The translations under genes were made by a program, and so were the position numbers. A DNA stretch of 7,208 nt, taken from positions 1-7,208 of the forward strand of contig CANBRV010000112.1 in NCBI GenBank assembly GCA_947372005.1. The letters are read 5' to 3'. Positions 6,499-7,208 of this stretch are shown here, in pieces. Position 1 is the first letter of the stretch, and each line of letters starts with the position of its first letter. The DNA comes from Comamonadaceae bacterium. GTDB lineage: Bacteria; Pseudomonadota; Gammaproteobacteria; Burkholderiales; Burkholderiaceae_C. The notes beneath the pieces are model-generated. The model searched no databases. It was not told the origin of the DNA and worked only from the letters and a program-made list of their open reading frames with translations.

Positions 6499-7043
6499 TG
6501 AAGACTTTGGCGACTCCGCTAGATGGATTACTCATACTAGAGCCCACTATTTTTGGTGATGAGCGCGGGTTTTTCTTTGAAAGTTTTAATGAAGTCACAT
6601 TCAAAGCAGCAACGTCGCTGAGCAGTATCACATTTGTGCAAGACAACCACAGTAAATCTAGCAAAGGGGTTCTGCGTGGTCTGCACTATCAAACGGCGCC
6701 GCACGCACAAGGCAAATTAATTCGTGTCGTGAAGGGCGAGATATGGGATGTCGCTGTTGATATTCGAGACGGATCGCCTACACGTGGGCAGTGGTTCGGG
6801 GTATTACTCTCTAGTGAAAACAAAAAACAAGTTTGGTTGCCACCAGGCTTTGCGCACGGCTTTGTGACTTTGTCGGATAGTGCCGAAGTTCTCTACAAAG
6901 CGACCAACTTTTATAACCCTGATCACGAACGCTGCTTTGCTTGGAACGATCCAACGCTGGCAATCGATTGGCAACTTTTTAGGTTAAGGGAAGTCTTGCC
7001 ACAACTCTCGGCCAAAGATAAACTGGGTGCGACTTTTAAATAA
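6498..7043 (+). CDS. rfbC: dTDP-4-dehydrorhamnose 3,5-epimerase (RmlC)
   Basis: RmlC epimerises C3 and C5 of dTDP-4-keto-6-deoxyglucose, giving the L-rhamno compound that RmlD reduces. The 181-residue cupin has the usual size. The catalytic residues are at the numbering familiar from Salmonella RmlC: His63 in LRGLHYQ, Lys73 in QGKLIRV and Tyr133 in VLYKATNFY. The motif LPPGFAHGFVTLSD (114-127) and the C-terminal SAKD (171-174) are also typical. With rfbB, rfbD and rfbA this completes the dTDP-L-rhamnose pathway in one transcription unit. The gene is AT-rich (about 38-43% GC in sample rows) compared with rfbB and rfbD, hinting at a different history or codon preference. It is followed by the longest gene-free stretch of the window, only 60 nt, with no intrinsic terminator seen. 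Confidence 0.97.
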   Translation: MKTLATPLDGLLILEPTIFGDERGFFFESFNEVTFKAATSLSSITFVQDNHSKSSKGVLRGLHYQTAPHAQGKLIRVVKGEIWDVAVDIRDGSPTRGQWFGVLLSSENKKQVWLPPGFAHGFVTLSDSAEVLYKATNFYNPDHERCFAWNDPTLAIDWQLFRLREVLPQLSAKDKLGATFK

Positions 7044-7044
7044 T

Positions 7045-7072
7045 TTGACAAAACACAACCGTTAGATAATCA
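7045..7072 (+). promoter_or_regulatory. Candidate sigma-70 promoter before the manC-like gene
   Basis: A perfect -35 box TTGACA stands at 7045-7050. The best -10 candidates are TAATCA at 7067-7072 (16-nt spacer) and GATAAT at 7065-7070 (14-nt spacer, short); neither is ideal. The site lies in the only intergenic space of any size and would give a short leader before ATG 7104. Read-through from rfbC is equally possible. Confidence 0.33.
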
Positions 7073-7103
7073 TTCAACTCATCAACTACACAAAGTACAT
7101 ACG

Positions 7104-7208
7104 ATGGCAAACCAAACTAACCCTACTCTTCCAGTCATCCTATGCGGCGGCTCAGGTACACGTCTTTGGCCACTCTCACGCGAAAGCTACCCTAAACAAT
7201 TTCATAAA
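7104..7208 (+). CDS. manC: Mannose-1-phosphate guanylyltransferase, 5' part
   Basis: Only the first 35 codons are in the window, but they hold the family signature: PVILCGGSGTRLWPLSR (residues 10-26) followed by YPKQF (29-33), the GTP-binding start of GDP-mannose pyrophosphorylases. The RLWPLSR and YPKQF pattern separates it from RmlA-type thymidylyltransferases. The enzyme makes GDP-mannose from mannose-1-phosphate and GTP. Many bacterial versions carry a C-terminal mannose-6-phosphate isomerase domain (ManC/CpsB/AlgA type); whether this one does cannot be seen. ATG 7104 is the start chosen, since it is the first in-frame start before the motif, but no clear ribosome-binding site precedes it. 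Following a rhamnose set, it points to a continuing O-antigen or exopolysaccharide locus using mannose or a GDP-mannose-derived sugar. Confidence 0.88.
   Translation, partial: MANQTNPTLPVILCGGSGTRLWPLSRESYPKQFHK

Noticed and set aside
7044..7103. JUMPstart/ops element expected before some polysaccharide operons
   Set aside because: No GGCGGTAGC or similar sequence is present in the spacer.

Overview
The window is a densely packed, entirely plus-strand stretch of a bacterial chromosome. Protein character and gene order (a MesD-type methionine synthase, and dapF - DUF484 - xerC in the proteobacterial order) suggest a betaproteobacterium of the Burkholderiales, most likely Comamonadaceae-like (Limnohabitans, Rhodoferax or Polaromonas type). 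This is recognition from memory; no search was possible.

Layout. (1) 1-516: 3' end of a core-type, cobalamin-independent methionine synthase with its zinc ligands intact. (2) 540-1276: a two-gene MNT/HEPN pair, a minimal nucleotidyltransferase (MntA-like antitoxin) followed by a HEPN protein (HepT-like toxin) carrying an exact R-x4-H-x-Y motif. (3) 1282-3663: the housekeeping run dapF (diaminopimelate epimerase), a DUF484/GAF-like gene and xerC (chromosome-dimer resolution recombinase). (4) 3660-7043: a complete dTDP-L-rhamnose pathway in the order rfbB-rfbD-rfbA-rfbC (RmlB, D, A, C). (5) 7104-7208: the first 35 codons of a mannose-1-phosphate guanylyltransferase, which shows that a surface-polysaccharide locus continues to the right.

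How the genes fit together. From the antitoxin to rfbC every junction is an overlap or a gap of at most 5 nt (ATGA at four junctions, TAATG at one). Eight or more genes of four unrelated functions could therefore be one translationally coupled transcript: toxin-antitoxin, cell-wall/lysine synthesis, site-specific recombination and rhamnose synthesis. The first intergenic space of any size (60 nt) lies between rfbC and the manC-like gene and holds a TTGACA box. RmlA, RmlB, RmlC and RmlD together convert glucose-1-phosphate and dTTP to dTDP-L-rhamnose; the manC-like enzyme would add GDP-mannose for the same O-antigen or exopolysaccharide.

Most notable points: the toxin-antitoxin pair wedged, without room for its own promoter, just before an essential gene; the direct start-stop fusion of xerC to the rhamnose genes; and two drops in GC content, one over the toxin-antitoxin pair and one starting midway through rfbA. 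No RNA gene, CRISPR array, insertion sequence or convincing intrinsic terminator was seen, and no stretch over 60 nt lacks a gene.
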